Assembly (NCBI RefSeq): GCF_963169125.1
Contig: NC_084802.1
Span: forward strand, 12,276,896 to 12,340,895
Origin: Humulus lupulus
Lineage: Eukaryota; Streptophyta; Magnoliopsida; Rosales; Cannabaceae
Length of the DNA stretch: 64,000 bases
Direction: 5' to 3'
Shown: positions 23,518 to 36,172 of the stretch, one piece after another
How positions within the stretch are numbered: the stretch's first letter is position 1
How the letters are laid out: each line of letters begins with the position of its first letter
The notes under the pieces: model-generated
The model's database searches: none
What the model was told of the DNA's origin: nothing
Seen by the model: the letters and a program-made list of their open reading frames with translations, nothing else
Translations under genes and position numbers: made by a program

Positions 23518-25898
23518 TTTGTCCTCCAGGTAAAGCGCACTATGTAACAAACAAAAACTAAATGCATATTGTATAATGTATAGGGAATAAGGTATGTACT
23601 TAATCTGAAATTTATTTATTATTTATAATGTAGACTATATCACATCAACACTTTGGCCAACAACAAGATGATCAACATTACAAGTTTTTGTTTTTAATCC
23701 AAAAAAACTTTGTTATATGTGTATATATGCAATTCATTATTACAAGGGATGGTACCTATAATAGGATAGTGGGGACTTTATAAAAAACAATTATTTAATT
23801 CATTTGTCACATCATAGTAAATTAGATAGAATGTGTACATCTTATTGTAAGGTCATATTTGGAAAGTAGAAAATAAGTTTTATTTATGTGATTTTATTAT
23901 ATGATTGGAAAGGATATTTGAACAAATTAATCTATTTAATTACTATAAAATAACTTAGTCTCATTAAAACAGTATAATTTTGTATCCAAAATAATTTTTT
24001 TTAATAATTAACTTTTTACATCCAAATCTATTTAATCTTTCTTTCAAGATATAATTTAAGATAATTGATAATAATTTTGATTAAAAAAATCTAGAGCAAA
24101 TAGATTTGGAGATATCCAATTGGAATTAAATAGATATTTGGCAAGGCAAAAAGAAAAGACAAAACAAGGTATCGATCTTACATTAATATCCAAATTCTAT
24201 AGTGGAACTTCTGTAGATCTTTTTTTTTTCTTGATGTGACCATGATCAGATGCATATCATAACTTACCACTATCTTATAATGGAACAAATTAAGTGTGAA
24301 TATCTTTATACTTTAAAGAGACCTAATAATAATTATATTTCATTTCACAAAATTTGAATAAAAAGTACTTCTTATATTACATTCTAATATATTTTTTCTG
24401 GGTAATGATAGTCTCACATATTTTTTACATACATAATGTACATAATGATATCACATATTTAATTTAAATTGTTAAAATTTATAAGGTGGGACTACACTAT
24501 TTTTTATGTGTATTTTATTTACATATATTGTATTTATTTTTGGTGTATAAAAGTTATGTGTGCATAACACTTACTCATTTTCATTTTACAATCAGTTTAT
24601 AGTTGTGGTTATGAAAGAATTATAAAAAACATAAATTTGTATATATTAAATTCAAAATTTAACTCTCAATTGGAAGCCTCAATAATTTTATAAGCATAAA
24701 TAATGTACAATATATTATTATTGTTTATTATCCTTAATACTTAATAACTATATCTTATATAATTTATTAAGTATAATGTATTAAGTTTTTTTTCAAATAT
24801 TTTTCATTTTAAAATTTTATTATGGTATACGGTTACCCGTGGGTATCCTATATCCATTATCGAGTAATACTTGTACTTTATCTGCAAAAAATGATAAAAT
24901 AATAGATCATGATATGAGTTGAGTTTTTTTTTTATAGGGTAGAGTGGTGGAATAGGCATACCCTGCCCATTCCTCGCTGGTTGCCATCCCTACCCACCTA
25001 AGACCAACCCAAACAAACACCTAACAACAAAACTAAAAAACATATGAAGGATACTAATTAACCTTTTCAATAATATGACAATAATTAGTTACTAATCCAT
25101 TAACCACTTTTCAACAAGTGACCTAGAGCTACTTATAGGAACTGAGAATATTAGTAACAAGTTATTAAAATAGAAATAGAAATAGTAGAAAAAACCATAA
25201 ATGTGAAAGCAATCGTACAATAAACCTTTAACAAAATGGTAACTAGTTACTAATATTTATTGTAGTGATATGACAGTAACTAATTACTAAATCAAGAATG
25301 GCATTTCGACTTGTAATTTGGAACTACTCTCATGAACTAATAAAAAAAAATGGTTAGTAGATATAGTTATCAAGAACCACCTAGTAAATAAAAATTTTTA
25401 GCCGATTAGTAATATTACTAAAAAAAATATCACAGTGCATATAGCAAAGTCGGTGGTTTGGTAACCACATACCAACATTGCTAAAATTACCTATAAGGAT
25501 GTGCAGTATATATATAATATATATAAAAGATTAAAAAAAATAACAAATAAAAGAGTATTAGGATTAGTAATCCTTAACTAGATATGAAAATTGTTAAACA
25601 CCCAAAAAAAATGCAATAAATATAAAAATAACAAAAAAAGAAATCATTGAAATCGGTAATTAATTACCAAATCAAAATAAAACTTTACTAGCTAGCCTTA
25701 TCAATATTAACCAATAACAAAACTATATATATATATACATATAACAATCCATATGTGAATGTTGTGATGTCACTAATAAATAAATTCCAAAGTAAGATTA
25801 AGGTATAAAAATGAAAATAACTAACTAAAAAAGTAAAACAAATATCCACATAAAATAACGGTTGAAATTATAAAAATTAATAACAACAAAAAATCTAT
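23518..25898. other. AT-rich intergenic DNA with one weak MITE
   Basis: No gene was recognised. About 24404-24587 has imperfect inverted ends (GGGTAATGATAGTCTCACAT on the left; GAGTAAGTGTTATGCACACA read from the right) and resembles the MITE at 7427. The rest shows no structure I can name. Confidence 0.4.
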
Positions 25899-26153
25899 TA
25901 TATAGTTGGAAAATTTACATATATCACTAAAAGTTAAGAAAATTTTACATTTTTACTGTTACATGGAGTTTTTTTTCCTTATAACTATTCAAACTTTTTT
26001 TTTTTTTTTTCAGTTATACTATTTCTTCCCTTCGCCGAAGAAGAGGCCATTTGCTGGGAGAGGCGATGGGTCTGGGCTTGCGCAAAGGGCTGGTCGGCTC
26101 AGGTGCTGGTGGAGTCGCGCCTGCGAGGGGTCGAACGACGATAGAATCACACC

Positions 26154-26947
26154 TGTTGACGCCATTTTTCGTCAACAGTGAAAGAAGAGCACGAAAACAA
26201 TAATCAGTAATGGCCAATAAAAATACGACAATACAAACAAGATTTTTACGTGGTTCAGCAGTTAAATCTGCCTAGTCCACGAGTTTTTTTTATTAAACAT
26301 GAGATGATCTCTGAAAATTCTCCAAGGATGAATTCTCCAGAGTTTTCCCTCAAGATCACAAAATATTCCCTCCTCTACAATGGTGCATGACCCCTCTATT
26401 TATAGAGAAGATTTCATAATACTATCCCACATATTTCGGGAAGTTATTCTGTATATGCAAATAAATTAAATGGCATTAAATGCCTGCAATCCGATATACA
26501 AGGAAACGTCCCCTGAAGATCAGGGGGCGTATAACTGAACAAATAATATCCATTGATTGTAGGGGATTTAGAGTATTAAATGTAGACCGCGTCTCTTATA
26601 GATGACTCATTAGGATCTTCAAAGTTATTATCCTGCATCACCAAGGCCCTATTCACCCAGGTTTCTTGTTGACTTTCGAGCTATAGCATCTTCCCGAGGC
26701 CACATGACTTCGAGCTCATACGCGCGTCAGGCTCGAAACCCTGATCCGAGACCATCCCGAGAACAGATGTACCTCGGGATATTTCTTTCGAGCTTGTGAG
26801 GATTTCGAGGCTATCATCTTCGAGGTCGTCTTTTCCTCGCAGGCTCGATGTTTAGATTTCGAACATATTCCAGACTTTACGAGTTCATTCATTATGAACC
26901 CAGCATTCGAGGTCACAATTCTCATGGCTCGAAATCTGGGTGTAACA
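26154..26947 (-). repeat. 3' LTR of the Tat element
   Basis: It is 98 per cent identical by eye to the LTR at 40199. The first bases TGTTGACG and CGTCAACA form an 8-bp perfect stem at the very end of the LTR. On the minus strand a TATA-like CTCTATAAATAGAGG word lies near 26405-26391 and would start transcription. Confidence 0.9.
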
Positions 26948-26964
26948 TCTTGCCCCCTCAAAAG
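26948..26964 (-). other. Polypurine tract of the Tat element
   Basis: On the minus strand TTTTGAGGGGGCAAGA directly precedes the 3' LTR, the normal place for the plus-strand primer of reverse transcription. Confidence 0.75.
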
Positions 26965-27208
26965 TATTTGTTCGAATCCTGTGAGAAGGAAACTTTTGAA
27001 CTACTTTCTTCGAGAACTGTACCGTCACATAACTGAAAATGGACACGCATCAGTTGGGTATTGCCCATTCAGGGTATTCGAGTACCTTGGAAATCTGCCC
27101 ACAATCGTTCGTCTGCCACTTTTCTGGAACCATCATATCATTAATCCCTATCCATTGGATTTTGCAAGGGTTTTGTTCAATGGTTCAGATCAATCCCCTT
27201 TTACCATC

Positions 27209-27217
27209 TATATATAA
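27209..27217 (+). promoter_or_regulatory. TATA box of the antisense gene
   Basis: TATATATAA lies 262 bp inside the 3' LTR border on the plus strand. It is followed by a pyrimidine-rich stretch suitable for a transcription start near 27240. A 5'-UTR exon to 27420 and a 502-bp intron (GTAAGT at 27421, CTCGCTAG ending 27922) then lead exactly to the ATG at 27923. Confidence 0.6.
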
Positions 27218-27922
27218 GACCTCACTCATCGTCTTCCTTTTATTTTTCGCTCATCGGAAGAAAGAACAAAAGCAAAACCAAAAACTCTCCCTGAGAACTT
27301 CTTGCTTGTGCATGTTTTCTCAGCCGAAGAAACAGAAAACCGCCAATTTGTTCGAGACTGTGAGTTCATATCTGCAGCCTCTCCTTCAATCGACAATTTT
27401 TCTGCAATCGCCATCATTGTGTAAGTATCCGATTGTTTTTTTTTTCTTTGTCTATATTGTTCTTGCTATTTCTGGAAATGCGCAGATATAGTTTCTTAGT
27501 ATGATACGCTAGGAAATTTTTGACCGATAGACTTTCACGTTTAAGTCTCCATATTAGGATCTAAGTTACTGGTTCCAAATCCAGTTTTGGTGTAGAACAA
27601 GGTATCTTTTTTCTGGGTTTCAAAATTTAAATGACATATCTTGCACGCCAAGATATCGGGTATAAAACCTTGGTTTTAAAGAACGCACGATACCCAAGAT
27701 TACCTTTTCTGAATAACCGCCACTCTTTTTCCCTGAATTTCGGGATTTTCAAAAAAATCTGTCCACTCTCCTCCTTTTTCTCGTGGAATACAAGTTCTGA
27801 CCCTTTAATAAAGGTCTTAGTTTCGAGCTCGTTTCGTTCTTAAGCTCCGAGCTTGTCCTGTCAAGCTCGTAACCTTTGAACTCTTGCATGCATGGCCCTC
27901 ACCATTTTTTCTTTCTCGCTAG

Positions 27923-30900
27923 ATGTCACAGAATCTGGAAAGACGGTGGGGGTCGTTGCTGGCAATCCCTTACTCGCCCAAAACCCCGAGCCCGGAGTCG
28001 CTGTTTGCTCGGAATCAACGTCGAATTCGCGAGTACGATCTCGCATGCGAACAAGAGGAGATTCGAGCTCATTATCTCCGCCAAATTGACGAGGTCATAG
28101 AGAGGAAGATGTAACGCCCTACTTCCTTAGAGCCGTTACTTAGTGAGTTTTAAGACAAAACAGTGTGCAAAGATCTCGCTAACCGAGGTTTTGAAACGAA
28201 AGTGTGACTAATTAAAAGTTAAGGCTGTAATCTTAGAAAAATGCGTTGTTTCAATAAAACTCATAATATTAAACATTGGGATCCCAAAATAAGGTTTGAA
28301 AACTATTTACATCTTAAAAATGAGTTCACAGTTGATAAATCATAAAAATCATAGATTATTACAGCCATTTTCAAATAAACCCCCAACCAAAGCAGTCGGG
28401 CAGGCCAAACATGTACGCGTCGCTTCACGCTCTCCGTACTCATGGTTGGTTGACTCAGACATTGCCCTACCTGCAACACAGAGCACCCGTGAGCCAAAGC
28501 CCAGCAAGAAAACTCATGCAGAACATAACATATGCAATGTATACAGTTTATCATAACAGATAATCCTCAAATAAACAAGTCAACCATTAGACTAAGCAAA
28601 CATGGCCATGCCGCCCCAGAGACCTTACCAAAGCCCTGGGGTATCGGTTCTCACCGCGAGGATAACTCATGTATCCCTTGGGTCCCACCCTGAATATAGC
28701 ATCCCATGTGCTAGGTGTTACTTTCGGCCCACGGCCGCCCCGGCCTACGCCGTACTCGGCCCTTGCCGTTCATTTCATCATAATCACACATATAATATAA
28801 CACAACAACATGCAATCAAATATTAATTCATTTAAGCCTGCACCTTAACATGTGATGCAATATAGGGCCGCGCCCCGCAATCATACTATGGGCCCACGCC
28901 CTATCCTACGGGTGTTATAGTTTTCTTACCTGAATTCCGAGCCTCCTGATGCACTAAAGCCGCGAGCACGGTCCTCAAGCACGAGCCTCACCAACAACCT
29001 AGTCACAACACACAAGAAACATCCCTCAATACTAATCAACCCAAAACCACTTCCCGGGACCAATCCCGCACTCTCGGGACCTCTAAAACCTTAAAACAAC
29101 ACCCCGGAGACATCCCCCGAACCCCCGGAGCAAAGGCCTAAAATTGCCTAAAAATGCCATCCTGAAATTTGCCTTGTGCCGCGGCACCCAGAAACCAGAG
29201 GCTCCCCGCCGCGGCAAGCAAAACCCGTGCCGCGGCACGCCCTCGCAGACCCAGAATTCTGGGTTTTTCCTTCGCGTTTTCCCGAGCTTCAACCTCTCCA
29301 AATCACCCTAGACTAATATCTAAACCCCAAAACTCAATTCCAAGCTTCATATGAACAACTTAACAACCTATAGGCACTAGATACAAGATCAAAACATCAA
29401 CACACCCAAGAATCCACCCCTTGATTCCTATTTTCAGCCACCCAAACCAAAACTCAAACAACTAACTCAAAACTCAACAAAAACAACTTAAGCTCTAGAT
29501 TTTACCAATCAAAACAGAAATCAAAACTTAGATGAGTCTAAAAACCTTACCTCAAATGGAGAACCCACACAAAGTCCTTGATCTCCTCCTAGACTCCCAC
29601 TTCTCCTTCTCTTCTTCTTCTTGCCCTAACCTTCTTTCTCCTTCTCTTTCTTCTCTTCAATTTCTATCAAGCCTCAAGTGGCATAAATGCCCCAAACCGT
29701 ATACCCCCAAATCCCAGCTGTCATTTATCTATTTCCCAACCAAATGACCATTTTGCCCCTCCTTGCCTATCCTTTCCTACTTAAACCTCAAGGGCACTTA
29801 AGCCCTTTCATTTCTATTTCATTTCTACCATTTTCTTTCTATAACTTGTTACTCTCAGCAGTAACTAATGGTTACCCAGGTTACTAAATCTCCAATAACC
29901 ATTACCCGCTAAACCTCAACTTAACCATAAAATCCCGAGGTACCCCTAGGCTCCTCCCGAGCCGGGTATAAAAATCCCGTTGTGACTCTTGAGTTAACTA
30001 GCTCTCTAGGACCGTCTCGGCACGTGCATCACAATAAAACAACCACACCCACGTGGTACAATTCACAGAATACAATTATCACATATCAATACAGTTATGC
30101 CCAACATGACCAAAATTACAATTATGCCCTTCTAACACGATCCGGGCCTACATGCATACTAGTAAACATAGCCATGCATCTCAGTTAAACAAATAGCCAA
30201 ATAACATGCTTTAAATCATAATCATGCATTTAATTCATAAAATCACACATAAATCCCAACCTGCCCTCCTGGCACACTAATCAAGGCCCTTAAGCCTTAT
30301 TAGCGAATTTGGGTCGTTACAGAAGAGGAGAACCCTTCAGGAGGCTCTTTATCCAGAACTTGATTCTGGTCCCAGGCCGATTCCCCTCGACCCTAAATTA
30401 AAGGTGACCATTGCGTACAGCCCGGGAAAGCTCCAATTCTCGCTCATGGGGGAGCCATCTACCTCGCAACTGAGGAGGGAGTTCTTTGAAGCCGAGCACT
30501 ACTGGAGCTCGATTACCTCACTAGGCCAGATAACTGATATCCTGGCTTTCCATGGCCTTAGGCTGTCAAGCACCCTAAGGTGTCAAGCTCCTACCCCCAG
30601 TGAGCGAAGCTGCCGCGCCCCGGAAGATGGAAATCCCAAGCTGAGATATGCGGCCTGGAGCCAAGAGCACATGAAGGCAGGAGCGTTACTGCCTTTGAAG
30701 TCATTTTTCAAGGACTTCACAGACTTTGTTGGGCTGGCTCCATTCCAGCTCAACACCAACTCTTACAGGGTTCTGTCTGCCCTGAGGCCGCTATACCACG
30801 AGCTGAAGTGGGAAGGACCTTCTCCAAAAGATATTTTATACCTCTTCTGTCTAAAAAGCAACCCCTCCCGAGCTCGGGGAGGAGACGGCTTTTACTATCT

Positions 30901-33060
30901 TTCGAGCTACCCCAAGGAGAAAAATATGTTTGAGGACCTTCCTAATCATCTGCCTGACTTCAAAAAAGCCTTCTTCTGGACAGATGGTCTGTCCCCGTCT
31001 CGATGCTACTCATTCAGACGGATTCGTAAGTATTCCAACCTTCTTCATCTCTGTGCTCGGGCTTTTATTTGTAGGCTCGTACTTAGTTGCAATGTGTCTT
31101 ATTTTCCAGCCAATTTTCACCACCCTACACCCGACGACGCCATGAAGGAGCATAGAGAGACTCTGCTCCAACTCCCTTACGGCCGGAGGTCTCTCTCGTA
31201 CCTCTTACATGAGAGTAAGCTCCGAGCTTGCGGACTTTCGGGAGATGGCCAGTCCACCTCAGACTGGTCCAATAACAAGTATGATCATTGGGAGCAGGTG
31301 CCTTTGCCCACAGGCATCCTCCCTCCGAGGAGAGAGGTGAGGCCTCCACCTCCAGCTCACCGAAGGAGTCCGCCATCGGGGAATGAGGCTAACAATGAAG
31401 CCTCGAGCTCAGACTCGGATGAAGAAGGTAAAGTCATCCGTAGCTCGAGAATGTGGTCCCCCGCCTTATTAAAGCATAAACCCGATAGGTTAGTTTTATG
31501 CCCGGATGATAGAGACCACTTCTACATATAGACTTGGGTAGACGACCGAGTTCATAGGTTTGATAGTTGGCTCGGGAAGTATGATACCATGTATAGTCTG
31601 AACGAGGCGTGGGACGAGATAGCCGTCCAATATGGGACCAATGATTGTAGGGACCTTTCGAGGTTGACGTCCACCTATAGGGAAGGTACTCCCCCCGCCT
31701 CTTCTGAAGATGGGGGAATCTCATGGTCCCCGAGCTCGAGCTCGGGGGAGAGTTCCAGTTAGGTTTCTTCTATCATTGCTTTGTATATCTGTGCGATACT
31801 GAATCAATTTATATGCTATTCCCTCTTTTTGTTATGATTCACATTGTGGCGTGATTGTGCAGGTAAGATGGATTCCGACCTTGACAACATCATCGAAAGT
31901 GGTGGTGCCAAGAGGAGCAAGCGTCCCAGGGCGGGGTCGCGAAAGGTGGATCGGCCCACCAAAGTCCTCAGGAGGTCCGAGAAAACTCCTCCTTCTGCTC
32001 CGCCTGCTACGAGTTCCACCGCGGCGACGACTTCACAGGTTGGTGCTCCCACAACGGCGCCGACTTCGCAGGTCGGTGCCTCTGCAGTAGTGTCGACCTC
32101 GCAGGTTGGTGCCTCCACTATGGCCGAGCCCCAACTTCCTGTAGCAGTCCAGCCATCCCTTGGTCCTCCTCCTAGAAAGCCTTCTGCTTCTCGAGCTCAA
32201 AAGCTGTCAGTTTTTACTCACGTCGATGAGTACGTAATTGACAACGCGGCTAGATCCCATGGGTCTATGCTGTGCTCAGATGTCATGTCCCGAGTCGGCC
32301 AGAGCTTCAGCAGTCTCGAAGCTCCTCAATGGCAATACCTAAACAATGCTCGAGATTGCACGGCCCTCTACAAGAAGAGTATCGAGCTCGCTGCCGCGGT
32401 AAGTTTTCTTCTACTTATTAGTTACATTTACATAGTCCTGGCGTTAATGACGATTTTTTCTTTTGTCAGTCTCTTGCCTTTACTGCCCAGCTCAACTATA
32501 GGTTGAATAACGAGATCCACTCGAGCAAGTCTTATGCTCAGGAGGCAAAGGATCTTCAACTCAAGGCGAGTGACGACCTGAAGGCAGCAAATGAAAAGCT
32601 TGTGGCAGGAGCCGAGGAGCTTAAGGCCAAAGCGTCCGAGCTTGAGAAGCTGAATACTAGGCTCGCGGAGCTCGAGAAAGAGAATGCCAGGCTCGCGGAG
32701 CTTGAGAAGGAGAACGCTCGGCTCCAAGAGGCTAACAAAAAGCTCAAAGAAGATCAGGCCGCTACCTTTGACATAATTGAGGGCGAGAAGGCTCGTCTCC
32801 TTGCTGAGTATAAGGAGAAGAAGGACCAGGCGGTTGACTCGGCCATGTACAGAATGTGGGCCAACAACGAAGACCTGGATACCAGCTTCTTAGGTCCTCT
32901 TGAGGCAAAGCTTCTGGATAAGTGGAATGCTCGGCTCGAGGCGGAAGAGGCTGCTCAGGAGGCCGCCTCCGAAGGTGCTCAGGAGGATAGTCATGCTATT
33001 CGTCCTGAGGGGTCCAGTGCTGCCGATGCTGAGAAGGCCAAGGAGACTCCTCCTTCTTGA
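27923..33060 (+). pseudogene. Antisense accessory gene of the Tat element (putative gypsy-type transposon domain plus coiled coil)
   Basis: CDS segments on the plus strand are 27923-28109 and 30327-31025 (one exon split by a solo LTR), 31110-31757, 31863-32398 and 32470-33060. Introns are 31026-31109 (84 bp), 31758-31862 and 32399-32469. All have GT and AG borders and keep phase, and the lengths sum to exactly 887 codons with the final TGA. Around residues 175-300 it has GALLPLKSFFKDFTDFVGLA and LNTNSYRVLSALRPLYHEL, which I associate with the putative gypsy-type transposon domain (Pfam Transposase_28). The second half has three TSQVGA repeats, a basic stretch and a long heptad coiled coil (ELEKENARLAELEKENARL). 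An in-frame TAG at 31529-31531 ends it at codon 436, and the solo LTR also breaks it. The donor at 31758 is weak. Its role is unknown; nuclear or particle-associated function would be a guess. Confidence 0.7.
28110..30321 (-). mobile_element. Gypsy solo LTR inserted in the antisense gene
   Basis: A 2212-bp unit starts TGTAACGCCC and ends GTCGTTACA, flanked by GAAGA at 28105-28109 and 30322-30326. There is no internal domain. It belongs to the same family group as the LTRs at 47423 and 59638: end regions and the order of motifs agree, and by comparison it reads on the minus strand. It contains two GTGCCGCGGCAC palindromes (29176-29187, 29227-29238). Removing it together with one GAAGA copy restores an open frame in the host gene, so it arrived after the Tat element. 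Confidence 0.85.
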
Positions 33061-33961
33061 ATCTGATCTCGGGGAAATCTTATCTTGGGGCTGCGTCCCC
33101 TTATTTTTGTAACTACTTTAATTTATGCCCGTAGGGCTGATACAATTTCTATTTATATTAATACACATTCTTTACATTTCTTGGTTCGAAATATTTTGCA
33201 CATCTTATATTAATGAATTGTTTATGTTTATTTATTCATACAAACATAGTTTGGATTTAGGCTCGAGACTCGACGCATTCGTGCATCGTTTGCTCGAATT
33301 ATCCGCTTCCGATCTCGTTATTTATCAAGGTCGGATATTACTTTAACCATGAACCCGAAAGTACTTGTATGGTATGTAATGTGAATGGTTTAGTTATATC
33401 TTATTGCTTAGTTACTTTTTCTTGTCCTCGGTAATTTCTCCAAGGTTATGAGTTCGAAACTATTTTCCTCTAAGATATTCCAGCCTCGATCTCGACTTAT
33501 CTCGAAGTAGGTTTAGGTTCCCACTTATCGTCGATTAGTTTTAGCTGGTTTGCTCCAAACCTGTTAAATTTGCACATTTGGTTATATCCAAACGTTTTTA
33601 TCTTTTGATAATTTGGTTATGTCCAAACTATCTAAGCTCGCGTATCTGGTTACATCCAAATACTTGTATGTTTTTGATAATTCGGTTATGTCCAAACTAT
33701 CTAAGCTTGCGCATCTGGTTATATCCAAACACTTGTATGTATTTCGTGCATGTTATTTTATTTTTTAAGCTGATGGTATATATACCCATGATGCCCCCTT
33801 AATATCCTATGAGTGTGACCATAGGTTATTAAATTAAGAGAGATTGCAAAAATAAAAAGAGATAACATATTGAACGAAATAGATCTTTATTTGATGGAAT
33901 TCAAAAGCAGACAAATTAATACAGATAGAAAATCATGGTTACAGGCAACACTTTTCCTATA
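33061..33961. other. Spacer between antisense gene and integrase end, with tandem repeats
   Basis: The two genes converge here. The spacer is AT-rich and would hold both 3' UTRs. From about 33570 to 33745 there are about two and a half copies of an 80-90-bp unit that includes GGTTATGTCCAAACTATCTA and GGTTAYATCCAAA. No other gene was seen. Confidence 0.6.
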
Positions 33962-35345
33962 CTATTGGTAGTAAGGTCTTAGGTGTTCGTCATTCCATGC
34001 TCGCGGTACCAGGCTCCCATCCAATCTTGCTAGCTTGTAAACACCGGGACGGATTACTGACTCTATCTGGTATGGTCCTTCCCAATTCGGGCCGAGCACA
34101 CCAGCTGCCGGATCTCGTGTTGCCAAAAATACACGTCTCAACACCAGATCTCCCATATCGAACTTTCGATCTCGAACCCTCTTGTTGAAATACCTGGTAG
34201 CTCGTTGCTGGTATGCAGCGTTCCTCAACTGAGCCTCGTCTCTCTTTTCTTCAATCAAGTCTAAGGTTTCTTCGAGCTGAGTGTGGTTTGAGTTTTGGTC
34301 GTAAATCTGAGTTCAGATTGTTGGGATTTCGACCTCGATAGGCAACATTGCCTCGCAACTGTATGCTAGAGAGAACGGGGTATGCCCCGTTGATGTTCGA
34401 GCTGTGGTCCTATATCCCCATAGGACTTGGGGCAATTCTTCGGGCCATCGTCCCTTTGCCTCCTCCAACTTTTTCTTTAGTGAGCTCTTGCGAGTTTTGT
34501 TTACGGCCTCGACCTGATCATTCGCCTGAGGATGAGCTACTGACGAGAAACTCTTTATTATTCCGTTCTTTTCACAAAAGTTGGTGAACAAGTCGCAATC
34601 GAACTGGGTTCCGTTGTTGGAAACAATCTTCCTCGGCATCCCATATCGGCATACGATGTTTTTTACCACGAAGTCAAGGATCTTATTAGAAGTTATTGTT
34701 GCCAACGGTTCGGCCTCAGTCCACTTCGTGAAGTAATCCACAGCGACTACAGCATATTTTACTTCGCCCTTGCCAGTTGGGAGAGAACCTATGAGGTCGA
34801 TTCCCCATACCGTGAATGGCCATGGGGAAGTCAACATGGTCAGCTCGGATGGTGGAGCTCGGGGAATTGTGGCGAATCTCTGGCATCTGTCGCATTTCTT
34901 CACGTACTCGAAAGAATCTGTTTTAATGGTAGGCCAGAAATATCCTTGGCGTATGATCTTCTTGGATAGGCTATGCCCCCCAGTGTAATCTCCGCAGAAC
35001 CCTTCATGGATTTCTTCAATAATCTTCTTAGCTTCGGGTGGAGTTACGCACCGAAGTAATGGCATGGAATATCCCCTTCTGTATAGCTTTCCATCCAAAA
35101 TGGTGTAACGGGGAAGTTGATACATCAACTTTCGAACCTGGTTCCGATCTTTTGAAAGGACTCCGTGCTCGAGATATTCAACTATTGGGGTCATCCATGT
35201 TGGCTTTGTTTCAATCATACACACATCTTCCTCCTCTGGCTCGTTAATGCTAGGTGCCGATAGGTGTTCTATCGGAACAACGTTCAGCTCATCATTCTCA
35301 GCGGAGGTGGCGAGCCGAGCCAAGGCATCAGCATTTGAGTTCCGT
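33962..35345 (-). pseudogene. Tat integrase
   Basis: The main piece (35323-34313) shows the zinc-binding HHCC region (GGHSLSKKI ... CDRCQRF) and the catalytic core with GIDLIGSLPTGKGEVKYAVV and HPQANDQVEAVNKT. The second catalytic Asp is replaced: the motif usually SDNGTQF reads SNNGTQF. The C-terminal part (34258-33962) has the basic, WEGPYQIESV- and NDEHLRPYYQ-type end. A TGA near 34310 separates the two parts and a TAA near 35342 precedes the domain. Integrase would insert the cDNA into chromosomes; this copy should be inactive. Confidence 0.85.
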
Positions 35346-35347
35346 TC

Positions 35348-36172
35348 TTAGGGAACCTGTTCGATTGCATAAAATTCAAAACGCTCCAATGCGGATTTTG
35401 CCTTCTCCAAATAAGCTACCATTTTCGTGCCACGAGCCTGGTATTCTCCCAGGATTTGATTAAACACGAGCTGGGAGTCGCTGTAGCAATGTATTTCTTT
35501 AGCTTTGAGCTCCCCGGCTATACGAAGCCCCGCAAGTAAAGCCTCGTATTCGGCCTCATTGTTCGATGCTTTGAAGTTAAATCTTAAGGCAGAATGAAAT
35601 CTGCTCCCTGCAGGGGTAATCAAAATGATTCCTGCCCCCGATCCATTTTCATTGGATGAGCCATCGACGTATAGTCTCCACAGCTCATGGGCCGGGGTTA
35701 TGACTTCGTCGTTGGTCATGCCAGTACATTCTACTATAAAGTCCGCCAATGCCTGTGCCCTAATGGTCGTCCTCGGGTGGTAGGTGTTCTCGAACTGTCC
35801 GAGCTCAACCGCCCATTTAAGAAGTCGTCCTGAAGCTTCTGGTTTAACAAGACTTGCCTAAGTGGTTGATCAGTCAACACATGGATGGGATGCGCTTGAA
35901 AGAAGGGGCGGAGTTTACGAGATGAATGAATTAGACTAAGTTGCCAGCTTCTCCATCAGGGGGTATCTTGACTCTACCCCCAGTAATCTTTTACTGATGT
36001 AGTAAACGGGTCTCTGTACCTTCTCTTCTTCTCGAACGAATACTGCGCTTATTGCGTGTTCGGTGGTGGAAAGGTATAGGTACAGTACTTCTCCCGTTTC
36101 AGGTTTTGATAAGATAGGGGGTTCTGCGATGTGCTTTTTAAGCTCCTGGAAAGCCAGCTCGCACTCCTCCGT
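35348..36172 (-). pseudogene. Tat RNase H region (remnant plus second RNase H)
   Basis: The first part (36172 to about 35830) reads as a broken retroviral-type RNase H (HAISAVFVREEEKVQRPVYY) after a TGA at 36170. A second RNase H (35749-35348) is open, with YVDGSSNENGSGAGIIL, NNEAEYEALLAGLR and YSDSQLV carrying the Asp-Glu-Asp residues. An additional RNase H of this archaeal-like type is known from Tat-lineage elements. It would remove the RNA strand during reverse transcription. Confidence 0.75.

Noticed and set aside
26014..26217. Short open frames at the 26.1-kb and 40.2-kb LTR borders
   Set aside because: The shared part is LTR sequence; similarity between the two places reflects the LTR pair, not a gene family.
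31125..32118. Minus-strand open frames over the antisense gene
   Set aside because: They are shadows of the spliced plus-strand gene, which has domain, splice and phase support.
33570..33745. Possible regulatory array between convergent genes
   Set aside because: Only about two and a half copies are present and no known motif was found; kept as a simple tandem repeat.
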